DNA of 49,366 nt from Priestia aryabhattai (GCF_023715685.1 NZ_JAMBOQ010000014.1:1-49366), one strand, 5' to 3'. Shown: positions 10,194-20,602, counted from the stretch's first letter. Program-made: numbers and translations. Notes: generated by a model from the sequence alone, not told the origin.

Positions 10194-10964
10194 ATGTTAT
10201 TTGATACACATGTTCATTTAAACGCAGAACAGTATGAAGATGATTTGCAAGAAGTAATTAATCGTGCGTTAGAAAAAGGTGTTCAAAACATGGTAGTTGT
10301 TGGATTCGATGAACCTACCATTAAAAAAGCTATTCAAATAGCTGAAACGTATGACTTTATCTATGCTAGTGTAGGGTGGCATCCAGTAGATGCAATTGAT
10401 ATGACTGATGAGCACTTAGCTTGGATTGAAGAGTTAGCTCAGCATCCGAAAGTTGTTGCTTTAGGGGAAATGGGATTAGACTACCATTGGGATAAATCAC
10501 CTAAAGAGGTGCAAAAAGACGTATTTCGCCGTCAAATTCGCTTAGCTCGAAAAGTGAATTTACCTATCATCATTCATAATCGTGATGCAACTGAAGACGT
10601 GGTAAAGATTTTAAAAGAAGAGCACGTAGAGGAAGTAGGAGGGATTATGCATTGCTTCACGGGCAGTATTGAAGTAGCGAAGCAGTGTATGGATATGAAT
10701 ATGTATATTTCTTTTGGCGGACCTGTTACCTTTAAAAATGCTAAAAAACCAAAAGAAGTTGCTACAGAACTTCCTTTAGATAAACTATTAATTGAAACAG
10801 ACTGTCCTTATTTAACTCCTCATCCATTCCGTGGCAAGCGCAATGAACCTGGTTATGTTTCATACGTAGCAGAGCAAATTGCAGAGTTAAAAGGTATAAC
10901 GTATGAAGAATTAGCCGATATTACAACAGCTAACGCCAAAAAGCTATTTGGCATTAATGATTAA
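10194..10964 (+). CDS. yabD: TatD family metal-dependent hydrolase (YabD)
   Basis: A 256-residue TIM-barrel metal-dependent hydrolase. Metal ligands are visible: HxH at residues 6 and 8, Glu92 in GEMGLDYHW, the histidines in IIIHNRD and MHCFTGS, and Asp203 in ETDCPYLTP. TatD family enzymes are DNases with 3'-5' exonuclease activity, linked to DNA repair and, for some members, tRNA quality control; the exact role of this one is not evident. The start follows AAAGGATCG. Length equals B. subtilis YabD (255) and the gene follows metG as there. Confidence 0.94.
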   Translation: MLFDTHVHLNAEQYEDDLQEVINRALEKGVQNMVVVGFDEPTIKKAIQIAETYDFIYASVGWHPVDAIDMTDEHLAWIEELAQHPKVVALGEMGLDYHWDKSPKEVQKDVFRRQIRLARKVNLPIIIHNRDATEDVVKILKEEHVEEVGGIMHCFTGSIEVAKQCMDMNMYISFGGPVTFKNAKKPKEVATELPLDKLLIETDCPYLTPHPFRGKRNEPGYVSYVAEQIAELKGITYEELADITTANAKKLFGIND

Positions 10965-11011
10965 AACTTTTTCTCATATAACAATCATTTTCGTGTTAAA
11001 GTAAAGATAGA

Positions 11012-11043
11012 CGCAGAGGAGAATGTTATCCTCTGCCTTTTTC
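11012..11043 (+). terminator. tatD-family gene terminator
   Basis: Perfect GCAGAGGA / TCCTCTGC hairpin with 8-nt loop followed by CTTTTT. It lies about 50 bp past the yabD stop. The following ~140 bp to rnmV show no gene; yabE of B. subtilis is missing from this gap. Confidence 0.88.
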
Positions 11044-11187
11044 AGTTAAAATAACAGGTAGATGCTTTTTAATTTATTTGATAATAAGATAAAACGTTGA
11101 TTTCATAGAAGAAAAATGATGTGAGTAACGAGCATTTCATTTTTACTGAAAAGCAAATGAACAAAACTGAATGTTTTGGAGGAAGCA

Positions 11188-12623
<1,436 letters not shown>

Positions 12624-12628
12624 ATCAT

Positions 12629-12656
12629 CACATTTTTATCATGAAGTCATAGGCTA
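12629..12656 (+). promoter_or_regulatory. Possible sigma-K promoter of yabG
   Basis: CATAGGCTA matches the sigma-K -10 (CATAnnnTA) exactly and CAC lies 16 bp upstream as a -35. B. subtilis yabG is a sigma-K gene, which supports this reading. Confidence 0.55.
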
Positions 12657-12700
12657 TGAAGAGAATTTATTTTTGAAGTAGCAAAGACGGAGTGAAGCAT

Positions 12701-13573
12701 ATGAACATCAAAATTGGTGATATAGTTACACGACCTTCTTATCAGAGAGATTTGCTTTTTCGTGTTATAGCTATTAATGACAGCGAAGCGGGGAAATATG
12801 CGACTTTAATAGGAGAAGACGTTCGGTTGATTGCCGACGCTCCTTGTACAGATTTAGAGGTTGTGGATGCTAAAGAACAGGATCAAAGAAAAAAACAAGA
12901 AGAAGAACTTTTAGAAAGATCCTTGGAGCTTATTCAACAGGATTATCGGCTCGTTCGAGAGAAAACTGAATATAGCATGACAAATGGATACAGCCATTCA
13001 CATCGCTTATTTCAAATTCCAGGAAAGGTCCTGCATGTAGACGGAGACCCTAATTATTTACGTAAATGTTTGTTGGTTTATGAAAAAATGGGTGTTCCTG
13101 TTTATGGTGTTCATTGCGTAGAGTCAGAAATGCCAGAGAAAGTTGGAAAGTTAATTGAGGATGTAAGACCTGATATTCTGGTGCTGACAGGGCATGATGC
13201 ATATTCCAAAGGAAAAGGAAATAAAGATGATCTTCTTGCTTATAGACATTCCAAGCACTATATTCAAACAGTCCAAGAAGCAAGAAAAAAAATTGGTAAT
13301 TTAGATCAGCTGGTGATTTTTGCAGGTGCCTGTCAATCGCATTTTGAATTATTGATTCAAGCTGGAGCAAACTTTGCTAGTTCACCTTCACGCGTAAATA
13401 TTCATGCGCTTGACCCCGTGTATGTAGTGGCAAAACTAAGTTTTACTCCTTTCACGGATCGTATTAATGTATGGGACGTCCTACGTAATACATTAACGGG
13501 TGCTAAAGGTTTAGGAGGAGTAGAAACAAAGGGGCTGCTTCGCACGGGTATGCCTTATGAAAGCGATGAGTAG
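12701..13573 (+). CDS. yabG: Sporulation-specific protease YabG
   Basis: A 290-residue mother-cell cysteine protease of the YabG family (MEROPS U57), which trims spore coat proteins such as SafA and SpoIVA in B. subtilis. The long conserved C-terminal blocks are clear: LTGHDAYSKGKG, YRHSKHYIQTVQEARKK, FAGACQSHFE, ANFASSPSRVNIHALDPVY and LGGVETKGLLRTGMPY. ATG 12701 follows GACGGAGTG at good spacing; the GTG at 12692 overlaps that site. A sigma-K-like promoter precedes it and a strong terminator follows. Confidence 0.96.
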   Translation: MNIKIGDIVTRPSYQRDLLFRVIAINDSEAGKYATLIGEDVRLIADAPCTDLEVVDAKEQDQRKKQEEELLERSLELIQQDYRLVREKTEYSMTNGYSHSHRLFQIPGKVLHVDGDPNYLRKCLLVYEKMGVPVYGVHCVESEMPEKVGKLIEDVRPDILVLTGHDAYSKGKGNKDDLLAYRHSKHYIQTVQEARKKIGNLDQLVIFAGACQSHFELLIQAGANFASSPSRVNIHALDPVYVVAKLSFTPFTDRINVWDVLRNTLTGAKGLGGVETKGLLRTGMPYESDE

Positions 13574-13577
13574 AAAT

Positions 13578-13630
13578 AAAAACAACTGGTTACAGCATGT
13601 ACACGCATGGTGTGCAACCAGTTGTTTTTT
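13578..13630 (+). terminator. yabG terminator
   Basis: A 13-bp stem (AAAACAACTGGTT / AACCAGTTGTTTT) with a long loop that can itself fold, followed by T residues. It is directly behind yabG. Confidence 0.88.
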
Positions 13631-13756
13631 CGTATGAAGCCAAAGTATACGCTTAATTTCACAAAATCATTTTCAATATTTGCTAAAGATATACATATTT
13701 CGTTGGAAAACGAGCATACTAACAGCGAAATGTAGATTCATGTTGAAAATTATTTA

Positions 13757-13824
13757 TTGACACAATTAGAGATAGATTGTTATAATTTTATGTTTTTGAC
13801 TATTTTTCTAACATGTGTTACACT
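13757..13824 (+). promoter_or_regulatory. Tandem sigma-A promoters of veg
   Basis: First: TTGACA (13757-13762), 18-bp spacer, TATAAT (13781-13786), consensus in both boxes. Second: TTGACT (13796-13801), 17-bp spacer, TACACT (13819-13824). The second gives a leader of about 15 nt before the veg start. Tandem strong promoters at veg match the known situation in B. subtilis. Confidence 0.88.
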
Positions 13825-13846
13825 ATACATAGTGAGGTGGACCAAT

Positions 13847-14080
13847 ATGGCGAAAACTTTGTCTGATATTAAGCAAGCGCTGGATTTGCACCTAGGCCAA
13901 CGATTAACTTTAAAAGCAAACGGTGGTCGTAGAAAAACAGTAGAACGTTCAGGTGTATTAACAGAAACGTACCCATCTGTTTTTATCGTTGAATTAGATC
14001 AAGAGGAAAACTCTTTGGAGCGCGTTTCGTATAGTTACGCAGATGTGTTAACGGAAACAGTGCAACTAAAATTTTTCTAA
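13847..14080 (+). CDS. veg: Veg protein (biofilm/vegetative regulator)
   Basis: A 77-residue basic protein of the Veg family, with the conserved core [22 protein letters not shown] and [15 protein letters not shown]. In B. subtilis, Veg is abundant in vegetative cells and stimulates biofilm matrix genes by countering SinR; the biochemical mechanism is not settled. The start ATG 13847 follows GTGAGGTGG. It is 9 residues shorter at the C terminus than B. subtilis Veg (86). It is transcribed alone, from two strong promoters to its own terminator. Confidence 0.96.
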   Translation: MAKTLSDIKQALDLHLGQRLTLKANGGRRKTVERSGVLTETYPSVFIVELDQEENSLERVSYSYADVLTETVQLKFF

Positions 14081-14112
14081 GAATGACATAGGCAATATAG
14101 CAAGTGGTGATG

Positions 14113-14142
14113 AGCAGTGGACATTGGTTTACTGCTTTTTTA
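14113..14142 (+). terminator. veg terminator
   Basis: AGCAGTGGAC pairs with GTTTACTGCT (10 bp, two G-U) around ATTG and is followed by TTTTTT. Confidence 0.85.
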
Positions 14143-14182
14143 TTGGTCTTTTTTTCAAATTATATATGCATTATTTTTTATA

Positions 14183-14189
14183 CATACTA
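14183..14189 (+). promoter_or_regulatory. Possible sigma-G -10 element of sspF
   Basis: CATACTA is a perfect sigma-G/F type -10 about 85 bp before sspF. The matching -35 region 17-18 bp upstream (TTATA) is weak, so only the -10 is well supported. Confidence 0.45.
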
Positions 14190-14274
14190 TACATATCGTC
14201 CTCGCGTTTCTTATGTAAGAGAGCGACGAGATTCAGGTTGAAATTTCATTTTATACGTAAAGGAGCCATGTGCA

Positions 14275-14445
14275 ATGTCAAGGCGTAGAGGGATTATGTC
14301 GTCGAAGCTGAAAGAAGAACTGGCTAAAGAACTTGGTTTTTACGATACTGTACAAGCAGAAGGTTGGGGCGCTATTCGGGCAAAAGATGCAGGCAATATG
14401 GTGAAGCGAGCTGTGGAGCTTGCACAGCAGCAGCTAAAGCAATAG
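14275..14445 (+). CDS. sspF: Alpha/beta-type small acid-soluble spore protein SspF
   Basis: A 56-residue spore DNA-binding protein of the alpha/beta SASP family, F subtype. It begins [20 protein letters not shown] and has the conserved [14 protein letters not shown] centre and a C-terminal helix rich in Ala and Gln. Such proteins coat and protect DNA in the dormant spore. The ATG at 14275 follows AAAGGAGCC; an ATG at 14268 runs into a stop within seven codons. It lies between veg and ispE as in B. subtilis and carries its own terminator and a sigma-G-like -10. Confidence 0.93.
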   Translation: MSRRRGIMSSKLKEELAKELGFYDTVQAEGWGAIRAKDAGNMVKRAVELAQQQLKQ

Positions 14446-14491
14446 CATAGTGAAAATCAATGCTTATACGATTATTTAAAGTGAAATGAGG

Positions 14492-14524
14492 AAAACCGAA
14501 GTGTGTAACCGCTTCGGTTTTTTT
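14492..14524 (+). terminator. sspF terminator
   Basis: AAAACCGAAG / CTTCGGTTTT hairpin with a 10-nt loop, running into a T-tract. Confidence 0.88.
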
Positions 14525-14643
14525 GTCCCAAAATGAAAGATAAAAAAGAGGATTAAACAAAGATGTTTAAATGAACAGCTATATCTTGTTCATTTTATGA
14601 TAAAATAGCGTTAAACTCGATAAGATGAAGTAGGTGAAGTAAG

Positions 14644-15513
14644 TTGAAATTAATGGTGAAAGCACCGGCTAAAATAAATTTGTCACTTGATGTGTTACAT
14701 AAACGTCCAGATGGTTACCATGAAGTTAAGATGATTATGACAACAATTGATTTAGCAGACAGAATTGAACTTTCTGATCGTGAAGATGGACGAATTGTTA
14801 TTTATTCTCATAATCGCTTTGTTCCGGATGACCAGCGAAATCTCGCTTATCAGGCAGCGCAGATTTTGAAGCGACGCTATAACATTTTAAAAGGTGTAAA
14901 TATATTAATTGATAAACATATTCCAGTGGCTGCTGGATTAGCTGGAGGCAGCAGTGACGCGGCTGCTACATTACGCGGTTTAAATACGTTATGGGAATTA
15001 GGGTTATCATTAGACACACTTGCAGAAATAGGGGCTGAGATTGGCTCTGACGTATCTTTTTGCGTGTACGGAGGGACAGCTCTTGCTACAGGGCGCGGAG
15101 AGATTGTAGAGCATATTGAGGCACCTCCAAGCTGCTGGGTGATTTTGGCTAAGCCTGAAATAGGTGTTTCTACGGCAGATGTATATCGAAACTTGAAAAT
15201 TAAAGAGATGGATCATCCAAAAGTAGATGAGATGGTTCATGCTATACAATCAGGAAATTATGATCAAATGTGTAGCCTTGTAGGAAATGTATTAGAAGCA
15301 GTAACGCTGAAAACGCATCCGGAAGTAGCTCTCATTAAAGAACAAATAAAGCGTTTTGGCGCCGATGCTGTGCTCATGAGCGGCAGTGGGCCAACTGTAT
15401 TTGGACTTGTACAGCATGATTCACGTATGCATCGCATTTATAACGGATTACGTGGTTTTTGCGATAAAGTTTATGCAGTTAGGCTACTAGGTGAACGAAT
15501 AACGCTTGAATAA
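14644..15513 (+). CDS. ispE: 4-diphosphocytidyl-2-C-methyl-D-erythritol kinase
   Basis: Phosphorylates CDP-ME in the MEP isoprenoid pathway. The 289-residue GHMP kinase (same length as B. subtilis IspE) shows [20 protein letters not shown], the glycine-rich phosphate loop [15 protein letters not shown] at residues 94-108, and the C-terminal [10 protein letters not shown] motif. The start is taken as TTG 14644, 6 bp behind TAGGTGA; ATG 14653 would lack a spaced site. The stop codon lies within the first PurBox-like element of the purR operator. Confidence 0.95.
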   Translation: MKLMVKAPAKINLSLDVLHKRPDGYHEVKMIMTTIDLADRIELSDREDGRIVIYSHNRFVPDDQRNLAYQAAQILKRRYNILKGVNILIDKHIPVAAGLAGGSSDAAATLRGLNTLWELGLSLDTLAEIGAEIGSDVSFCVYGGTALATGRGEIVEHIEAPPSCWVILAKPEIGVSTADVYRNLKIKEMDHPKVDEMVHAIQSGNYDQMCSLVGNVLEAVTLKTHPEVALIKEQIKRFGADAVLMSGSGPTVFGLVQHDSRMHRIYNGLRGFCDKVYAVRLLGERITLE

Positions 15514-15556
15514 ATCCGTATGTTAATGTTATATTTACATTACAATATTCGGATTT
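15512..15556 (+). promoter_or_regulatory. PurBox-like inverted repeat (PurR autoregulation)
   Basis: AAATCCGTATGTT (15512-15524) faces AATATTCGGATTT (15544-15556). The second, read in reverse complement, matches the PurBox consensus AWWWCCGAACWWT at 12 of 13 positions; the first at about 10. They are inverted, 19 bp apart (the usual gap is 16-17), and lie directly before purR. Confidence 0.65.
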
Positions 15557-15569
15557 TCAGGAGGATGTT

Positions 15570-16391
15570 ATGAAGTTTCGACGTAGTGGACGATTAATTG
15601 ATATGACCAACTATTTCATTCAAAACCCTCAGCGCCTTATCCCTCTTACGTATTTTGCAGATAAATATGATTCCGCAAAATCATCTATTAGCGAAGATAT
15701 GGCGATTATTAAACAAACTTTTGAACAGCAAGGTATCGGAACTTTGGTTACGCTACCAGGAGCTGCCGGCGGAGTTAAATTCATTCCAAAGATGACGAAT
15801 GAAGAAGCCAGCCAGCTTGTTCAAGAATTATGTGGGTTGATTGAAAAACCTGAGCGTTTACTGCCAGGTGGATATTTATATTTAACTGATATTTTAGGAA
15901 ACCCCCGCGTTGTGAATAAAATCGGTCGCTTGTATGCATCGCTTTTTGCTAACCGCAAAATCGATGTTGTGATGACTGTAGCGACAAAAGGTATTCCTAT
16001 TGCGTATGCGGTTGCTCAGTATTTAGACGTGCCGGTTGTTATTGTACGCAGAGACAGTAAAGTAACCGAGGGATCGACCGTTAGTATTAACTACGTGTCG
16101 GGTTCATCTAAGCGCATTCAAACGATGCTGTTAGCTAAAAGAAGTTTAGCGGTGGGATCAAATGTACTCATCATTGATGACTTCATGAAAGCTGGCGGTA
16201 CTGTAAACGGAATGGTTAGTTTGCTTGAAGAGTTCGATGCAACTGTTGCTGGTATTGGAGTTTTAGTAGAATCAGAAGATATTGAAGAACGTTTAGTGGA
16301 TGAGTATGTGTCTCTTGTACAATTGACAGATGTAAATATCAAAGATAAACAAATTCGTGTACAGGAAGGCAATTACTTAAAATATATTTGA
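15570..16391 (+). CDS. purR: Purine operon repressor PurR
   Basis: Gram-positive PurR represses purine synthesis and transport genes and is released by PRPP. The 273-residue protein has an N-terminal winged-helix domain (KFRRSGRLIDMTNYFIQNPQ...) and a phosphoribosyltransferase-like C-terminal domain with the PRPP loop VLIIDDFMKAGGT at residues 199-211. It starts behind CAGGAGG. B. subtilis PurR is a few residues longer at the C terminus (285). A PurBox-like repeat upstream indicates autoregulation, and ridA follows by 21 bp, likely in one transcript. Confidence 0.97.
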   Translation: MKFRRSGRLIDMTNYFIQNPQRLIPLTYFADKYDSAKSSISEDMAIIKQTFEQQGIGTLVTLPGAAGGVKFIPKMTNEEASQLVQELCGLIEKPERLLPGGYLYLTDILGNPRVVNKIGRLYASLFANRKIDVVMTVATKGIPIAYAVAQYLDVPVVIVRRDSKVTEGSTVSINYVSGSSKRIQTMLLAKRSLAVGSNVLIIDDFMKAGGTVNGMVSLLEEFDATVAGIGVLVESEDIEERLVDEYVSLVQLTDVNIKDKQIRVQEGNYLKYI

Positions 16392-16412
16392 TCAAGTAAG
16401 GGAGAGGAACAT

Positions 16413-16790
16413 ATGTTACAGGTTCAAACAAAAAATGCACCGCAAGCTATTGGTCCATATTCACAGGGAATTGTTGTGAATAACTTGTTTTACAGTTCAG
16501 GTCAAATTCCACTTCGTCCAGATGGTACATTGGTCGAAGGCGATGTTCAAGTACAAGCTACTCAAGTATTTGAAAATCTAAAAGCAGTTCTTGAAGAAGC
16601 TGGAGCTTCTCTAAATACAGTTGTAAAGGCAACCGTATTCATCAAAGATATGAACGACTTTGCAGCGTTAAATGAAGTCTATGGCGACTACTTCGGTGAC
16701 CATAAGCCGGCACGTTCATGTGTAGAAGTAGCGAGACTACCAAAAGATGTACTTGTTGAAATTGAAGTTATTGCGCTAGTTAAAGGGTAA
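16413..16790 (+). CDS. ridA: RidA family 2-iminobutanoate/2-iminopropanoate deaminase (YabJ)
   Basis: A 125-residue trimeric RidA/YjgF protein that hydrolyses reactive enamine/imine intermediates from PLP enzymes. Conserved motifs are [12 protein letters not shown] at the start, [25 protein letters not shown] and [20 protein letters not shown], including the Arg that binds the substrate carboxylate. In B. subtilis yabJ is cotranscribed with purR and influences purine repression. The ATG lies behind GGGAGAGGAAC. Confidence 0.96.
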   Translation: MLQVQTKNAPQAIGPYSQGIVVNNLFYSSGQIPLRPDGTLVEGDVQVQATQVFENLKAVLEEAGASLNTVVKATVFIKDMNDFAALNEVYGDYFGDHKPARSCVEVARLPKDVLVEIEVIALVKG

Positions 16791-16818
16791 TTAAATTAAC
16801 AAATTTCTAACAAAAAGC

Positions 16819-16847
16819 AAGTAACTTCCAATTGTTCACTTTTTTTG
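16819..16847 (+). terminator. Possible weak terminator after ridA
   Basis: AAGTAAC can pair with GTTCACTT (one bulge) around an 8-nt loop, followed by TTTTTT. The stem is weak. Confidence 0.35.
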
Positions 16848-16848
16848 C

Positions 16849-16905
16849 GAAAATTTTCTAAAAATTTTTTCTGAATAGCAGGAAAACACAAAATTCTGTG
16901 GAATT
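16849..16905 (+). promoter_or_regulatory. spoVG sigma-H promoter with upstream AT box
   Basis: AGCAGGAAAA (16877-16886) and GTGGAATT (ending 16905) fit the sigma-H consensus (RnAGGAWWW and RnnGAAT) and the known B. subtilis spoVG promoter. Immediately upstream, 16849-16870 is a pure AT tract except for two bases, like the AT box through which AbrB represses spoVG. Confidence 0.85.
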
Positions 16906-16945
16906 AAGTATGTAAAGCTTCGCATAGAAAAAGGTGGTGAACAAG

Positions 16946-17236
16946 ATGGAAGTAACTGACGTAAGATTACGCCGCGTGAACACTGAAGGACGTATGAGAG
17001 CGATTGCTTCAATCACATTAGATGGTGAATTTGTTGTTCATGATATTCGTGTGATTGATGGTAATAATGGCTTATTTGTAGCCATGCCAAGTAAACGTAC
17101 ACCGGATGGTGAGTTCCGTGATATTGCACATCCAATCAATTCAAATACTCGCGGAAAGATTCAAGATGCTGTTTTAGCAGAATATCATCGTTTAGGTGAG
17201 GTAGAAGTTGAATTCGAAGAAGCGGGTGCTTCGTAA
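16946..17236 (+). CDS. spoVG: SpoVG, RNA-binding regulator
   Basis: A 96-residue protein close to B. subtilis SpoVG, with [57 protein letters not shown] and the C-terminal helix. SpoVG is a global regulator acting in spore cortex formation and septation timing and binds nucleic acid. ATG 16946 is chosen because AAAGGTGGTGAA lies just before it; GTG 16934 is part of that site. Its promoter is of sigma-H type, and abrB, its expected repressor, is in the same window. Confidence 0.97.
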   Translation: MEVTDVRLRRVNTEGRMRAIASITLDGEFVVHDIRVIDGNNGLFVAMPSKRTPDGEFRDIAHPINSNTRGKIQDAVLAEYHRLGEVEVEFEEAGAS

Positions 17237-17250
17237 ACATATGATACATT

Positions 17251-17284
17251 AAGAGTCTACTTAAAAGTAGGCTCTTTTCTTTTT
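17251..17284 (+). terminator. spoVG terminator
   Basis: AAGAGTCTACTT pairs with AAGTAGGCTCTT (one G-T), loop AA, followed by a T-rich tail. Confidence 0.85.
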
Positions 17285-17383
17285 GATTGTCACTTATATA
17301 ATTTCACACCTTTGTAAAACTTTAGCATTACCAAAAAATAAAATTCATGACTTATAAATGATTCCTTGAAATGCTGTCATTTT

Positions 17384-17392
17384 TGATATAAT
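17384..17392 (+). promoter_or_regulatory. glmU-prs extended -10 promoter
   Basis: TG-A-TATAAT at 17384-17392. A TTGAAA at 17366-17371 lies only 15 bp upstream of the -10, so the extended -10 probably carries recognition. Confidence 0.65.
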
Positions 17393-17430
17393 ATTCTTAA
17401 TGGATAAAAAGGTAAAATTGGAGGCCTGTT

Positions 17431-18810
17431 ATGTCAAAAAGATATGCAGTCATATTGGCAGCTGGTCAGGGTACACGTATGAAGTCATCTTTATATAAAG
17501 TGTTACACCCTGTGTGTGGCAAACCGATGGTGCAACACGTAATTGATCAGTTATCACGCTTGGATTTAACAAATTTAATTACTGTTGTAGGTCACGGTGC
17601 CGAAAAAGTGAAATCACATGTTGGAGATAAAAGCTTATTTGCTTTACAAGAAGAGCAGTTAGGAACAGCTCATGCAGTAATGCAAGCAGAATCTTTACTT
17701 GCACATGAAAAAGGTACGACAATTGTTGTATGTGGAGATACTCCGCTTATTACAGCTGAAACAATTGAATCTTTATTAAAGCATCATGAAGCAACAAATG
17801 CAATGGCAACTGTTTTAACAGCTCATGCAGAAGATTCAACAGGATATGGACGCATCATTCGAAATAAACAAGGGTCTGTTGAAAAGATTGTTGAGCATAA
17901 AGATGCCACGGAACAAGAGCGTCTTGTACAGGAAATTAATACTGGTACGTATTGTTTTGATAATGAGAGATTATTTGAGACACTTTCAAAAGTTTCAAAT
18001 GATAATGTACAGGGAGAGTATTATTTACCTGATGTTATCGAAATTCTAAAAAATGAAGGTCAAATTATTTCTGCATATCAAACATCCGATTTTGCTGAAA
18101 CATTGGGCGTTAATGATCGATTTGCTCTGTCTCAAGCAGAAGAAACAATGAAAAAGCGTATCAACAAGCAGCATATGTTAAATGGAGTGACGATTGTGGA
18201 TCCTTCTAACACGTACATTTCAGCAGATGCTGTCATTGGTAGAGATACGGTTGTTTATCCTGGCACGGTTATTCAAGGAACAGTTGTAATTGGAGAGAAT
18301 TGTGAAGTAGGACCTAACAGTGAAATTAAAGACTGCAAAATAGGTAATAATACTTCTATTCGCCATTCTGTTGCTCACGATAGTGAAATTGGTCACGAAG
18401 TCACAATTGGCCCATTTGCACATATTCGTCCTCAGTCATCAATTGGAGATGAAGTGCGCGTAGGAAACTTTGTAGAAATTAAAAAAGCATCTTTTGGAAA
18501 AGGTAGCAAAGCTTCTCATTTAAGTTATATTGGAGACGCAGAGGTCGGAAAAGGTGTAAACTTAGGGTGCGGATCTATTACAGTTAACTACGATGGGAAA
18601 AATAAATTTTTAACAAAGATTGAAGATGGGGCATTCGTAGGATGTAACTCAAACTTAATTGCACCTGTAACAATTGGTGAAGGAGCCTATGTTGCAGCTG
18701 GTTCAACCGTAACTGATGATGTACCAGGAAAAGCATTATCAATTGCTCGTGCGAAACAAGTAAATAAAGAAAACTATGCTGAAAAGCTTGATATTAATAA
18801 AAAATCCTGA
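17431..18810 (+). CDS. glmU: Bifunctional UDP-GlcNAc pyrophosphorylase / GlcN-1-P acetyltransferase
   Basis: Makes UDP-GlcNAc for peptidoglycan and teichoic acids. The 459-residue protein has the nucleotidyltransferase motif [11 protein letters not shown] at residues 9-19 with EEQLGTAHA and CGDTPL, then a left-handed beta-helix of hexapeptide repeats from about residue 250, with [11 protein letters not shown] and the NYDGKNKF segment of the acetyltransferase site. The start follows TTGGAGGCC. It is 18 bp from prs and the pair is known to be cotranscribed in B. subtilis. Confidence 0.98.
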   Translation: MSKRYAVILAAGQGTRMKSSLYKVLHPVCGKPMVQHVIDQLSRLDLTNLITVVGHGAEKVKSHVGDKSLFALQEEQLGTAHAVMQAESLLAHEKGTTIVVCGDTPLITAETIESLLKHHEATNAMATVLTAHAEDSTGYGRIIRNKQGSVEKIVEHKDATEQERLVQEINTGTYCFDNERLFETLSKVSNDNVQGEYYLPDVIEILKNEGQIISAYQTSDFAETLGVNDRFALSQAEETMKKRINKQHMLNGVTIVDPSNTYISADAVIGRDTVVYPGTVIQGTVVIGENCEVGPNSEIKDCKIGNNTSIRHSVAHDSEIGHEVTIGPFAHIRPQSSIGDEVRVGNFVEIKKASFGKGSKASHLSYIGDAEVGKGVNLGCGSITVNYDGKNKFLTKIEDGAFVGCNSNLIAPVTIGEGAYVAAGSTVTDDVPGKALSIARAKQVNKENYAEKLDINKKS

Positions 18811-18828
18811 CGGAGGTTTCACAATAAA

Positions 18829-19782
18829 ATGTCAAATGTATATGCTGATGAAAATTTAAAGTTATTTACGCTAAATTCAAACAAGGCTTTAGCTGAAGAG
18901 ATCGCAAAAGTAATTGGTGTGGAATTAGGTAAATGTTCGGTTGATCGTTTTAGTGACGGTGAAATTCAAATTAACATTGAAGAAAGTATCCGTGGTTGTG
19001 ATGTATTTATCATTCAATCAACAAGTGCTCCAGTTAACGAACACTTAATGGAATTATTAATTATGATTGATGCATTAAAACGTGCATCAGCTAAAACAAT
19101 TAACATCGTTATGCCTTACTATGGCTATGCTCGTCAGGATCGTAAAGCTCGTGCACGTGAACCAATCACTGCCAAATTAGCAGCAAATATCATTGAAAAA
19201 GCGGGAGCTACTCGTATTATCACATTAGATTTACACGCTCCTCAAATTCAAGGTTTCTTCGATATTCCAATTGACCATTTAGTAGGTGTTCCAATTTTAG
19301 GTGAATACTTCAAGAGTAAAAACCTTGATGATGTTGTTGTTGTATCTCCGGACCACGGTGGCGTAACTCGTGCTCGCCGTTTAGCGGAACGTCTAAAAGC
19401 ACCGATCGCTATCATTGACAAACGTCGCCCACGTCCAAACGTAGCAGAAGTTATGAACATTGTTGGACAAGTGGAAGGAAAAACAGCAATCTTGATTGAT
19501 GACATGATTGATACAGCTGGTACAATTACAATTGGTGCAAGTGCATTAATTGAAGCAGGTGCAAAAGAAGTATATGCTTGTTGTACACACCCAGTGCTTT
19601 CAGGCCCTGCGATTGAGCGTATTCAAAACTCTACAATCAAAGAGCTAGCTGTAACAAACTCTATTGCTTTAACAGAAGATAAGAAAATTGATAAAGTAAC
19701 AGAACTTTCAGTAGCTCCGTTAATCGGTGAAGCGATTATTCGTGTTCACGAAGAGCAATCAGTTAGTACATTATTTGATTGA
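18829..19782 (+). CDS. prs: Ribose-phosphate pyrophosphokinase
   Basis: Makes PRPP from ribose-5-phosphate and ATP, feeding purine, pyrimidine, His, Trp and NAD synthesis; PRPP is also the signal read by PurR encoded upstream. The 317-residue protein contains the ATP loop, the [18 protein letters not shown] block, [14 protein letters not shown], the [12 protein letters not shown] segment and the PRPP loop [12 protein letters not shown]. Length equals B. subtilis Prs. The ATG follows CGGAGG. It ends in a strong terminator. Confidence 0.98.
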   Translation: MSNVYADENLKLFTLNSNKALAEEIAKVIGVELGKCSVDRFSDGEIQINIEESIRGCDVFIIQSTSAPVNEHLMELLIMIDALKRASAKTINIVMPYYGYARQDRKARAREPITAKLAANIIEKAGATRIITLDLHAPQIQGFFDIPIDHLVGVPILGEYFKSKNLDDVVVVSPDHGGVTRARRLAERLKAPIAIIDKRRPRPNVAEVMNIVGQVEGKTAILIDDMIDTAGTITIGASALIEAGAKEVYACCTHPVLSGPAIERIQNSTIKELAVTNSIALTEDKKIDKVTELSVAPLIGEAIIRVHEEQSVSTLFD

Positions 19783-19789
19783 TAAACAG

Positions 19790-19820
19790 AACCTCTTTCC
19801 ATTTGGAAAGAGGTTTTTTT
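19790..19820 (+). terminator. glmU-prs terminator
   Basis: AACCTCTTTCC, loop ATTT, GGAAAGAGGTT, followed by TTTTT. Confidence 0.93.
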
Positions 19821-19908
19821 GAAAAAAATTAAAATGTGCTAACCCTTGATTTTAAAGCGCTTTGGACGGAATGAACAAAGATATATTACTGTTCAAACCG
19901 GGTTTCAT

Positions 19909-19934
19909 GTTTAGCAACCTTCTAAAAAGGGTAC
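19909..19934 (+). promoter_or_regulatory. Sigma-B type promoter of ctc
   Basis: GTTTAG, 14-bp spacer, GGGTAC. This fits the general-stress sigma-B consensus (GTTTAA-N12-15-GGGTAT) with one mismatch in each box. ctc is the classic sigma-B target in B. subtilis. Confidence 0.8.
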
Positions 19935-19969
19935 ATTTTAAGTAGAAAACATACTGGAAGGTGAATAAA

Positions 19970-20599
19970 ATGAGTATTTCAATTCAAGCAAATAAAAGAA
20001 CGGATTTCAAAAATTCTACAAATAGAAAAATTCGCGACGAAGGAAACTTCCCAGCGGTTGTTTACGGAAATAAAACAGAATCCACACCTATTTACTTAAA
20101 CAGTGCTGATTTTATTAAGACTATTCGTGAAGCAGGACGCAATGGAGTGTTAACATTACAAGTGGATAAGCAAAAATATTCCGTAATGTTACATGATATT
20201 CAAACCGATCCATTAAAAAACGAAATTGTCCACGCCGACTTCCAAGTGGTCGACATGAAGAAAGAAATTGATACTGAAGTTTCTTTATCTCTAGTAGGAG
20301 AAGCAAAAGGAACAAAAGAAGGTGGCGTATTACAGCAGTCTCTATATGAAATCTCATTAAAAGGCTTGCCGCAAGATATCCCATCATCTATTGATGTAGA
20401 TGTATCGGATTTAGGAATTAATGATACAATCACGGTAGCGGATATTAAGGTAGATAAAAAGCTAGAAATTACGCATAATGCAGAAGATACAGTTGCTTCT
20501 GTACTACCTCCTCAACAGGAAGAAGAGCCGGACAGCGGCGAAGTTCAGGATGCTGAAGGCGATGTTGAAGCAACGAAAGAAAAAGATAACGAAGAATAA
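19970..20599 (+). CDS. ctc: General stress protein Ctc, ribosomal protein L25 family
   Basis: A 209-residue L25/TL5-type protein that binds 5S rRNA in the ribosome under stress. The N-terminal L25 domain includes NRKIRDEGNFPAVVYGN and a C-terminal beta domain runs to about residue 180, after which an acidic low-complexity tail (EEEPDSGEVQDAEGDVE...) follows, as in Bacillus Ctc (204 residues). ATG 19970 is behind GGAAGGTGA; GTG 19961 overlaps that site. The sigma-B-like promoter and own terminator show an independent stress-inducible unit between prs and pth. Confidence 0.96.
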   Translation: MSISIQANKRTDFKNSTNRKIRDEGNFPAVVYGNKTESTPIYLNSADFIKTIREAGRNGVLTLQVDKQKYSVMLHDIQTDPLKNEIVHADFQVVDMKKEIDTEVSLSLVGEAKGTKEGGVLQQSLYEISLKGLPQDIPSSIDVDVSDLGINDTITVADIKVDKKLEITHNAEDTVASVLPPQQEEEPDSGEVQDAEGDVEATKEKDNEE

Positions 20600-20602
20600 T
20601 AT

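Noticed and set aside
14653..15513. ATG 14653 as start of ispE
   Set aside because: TTG 14644 has the better spaced ribosome binding site and gives the family length.
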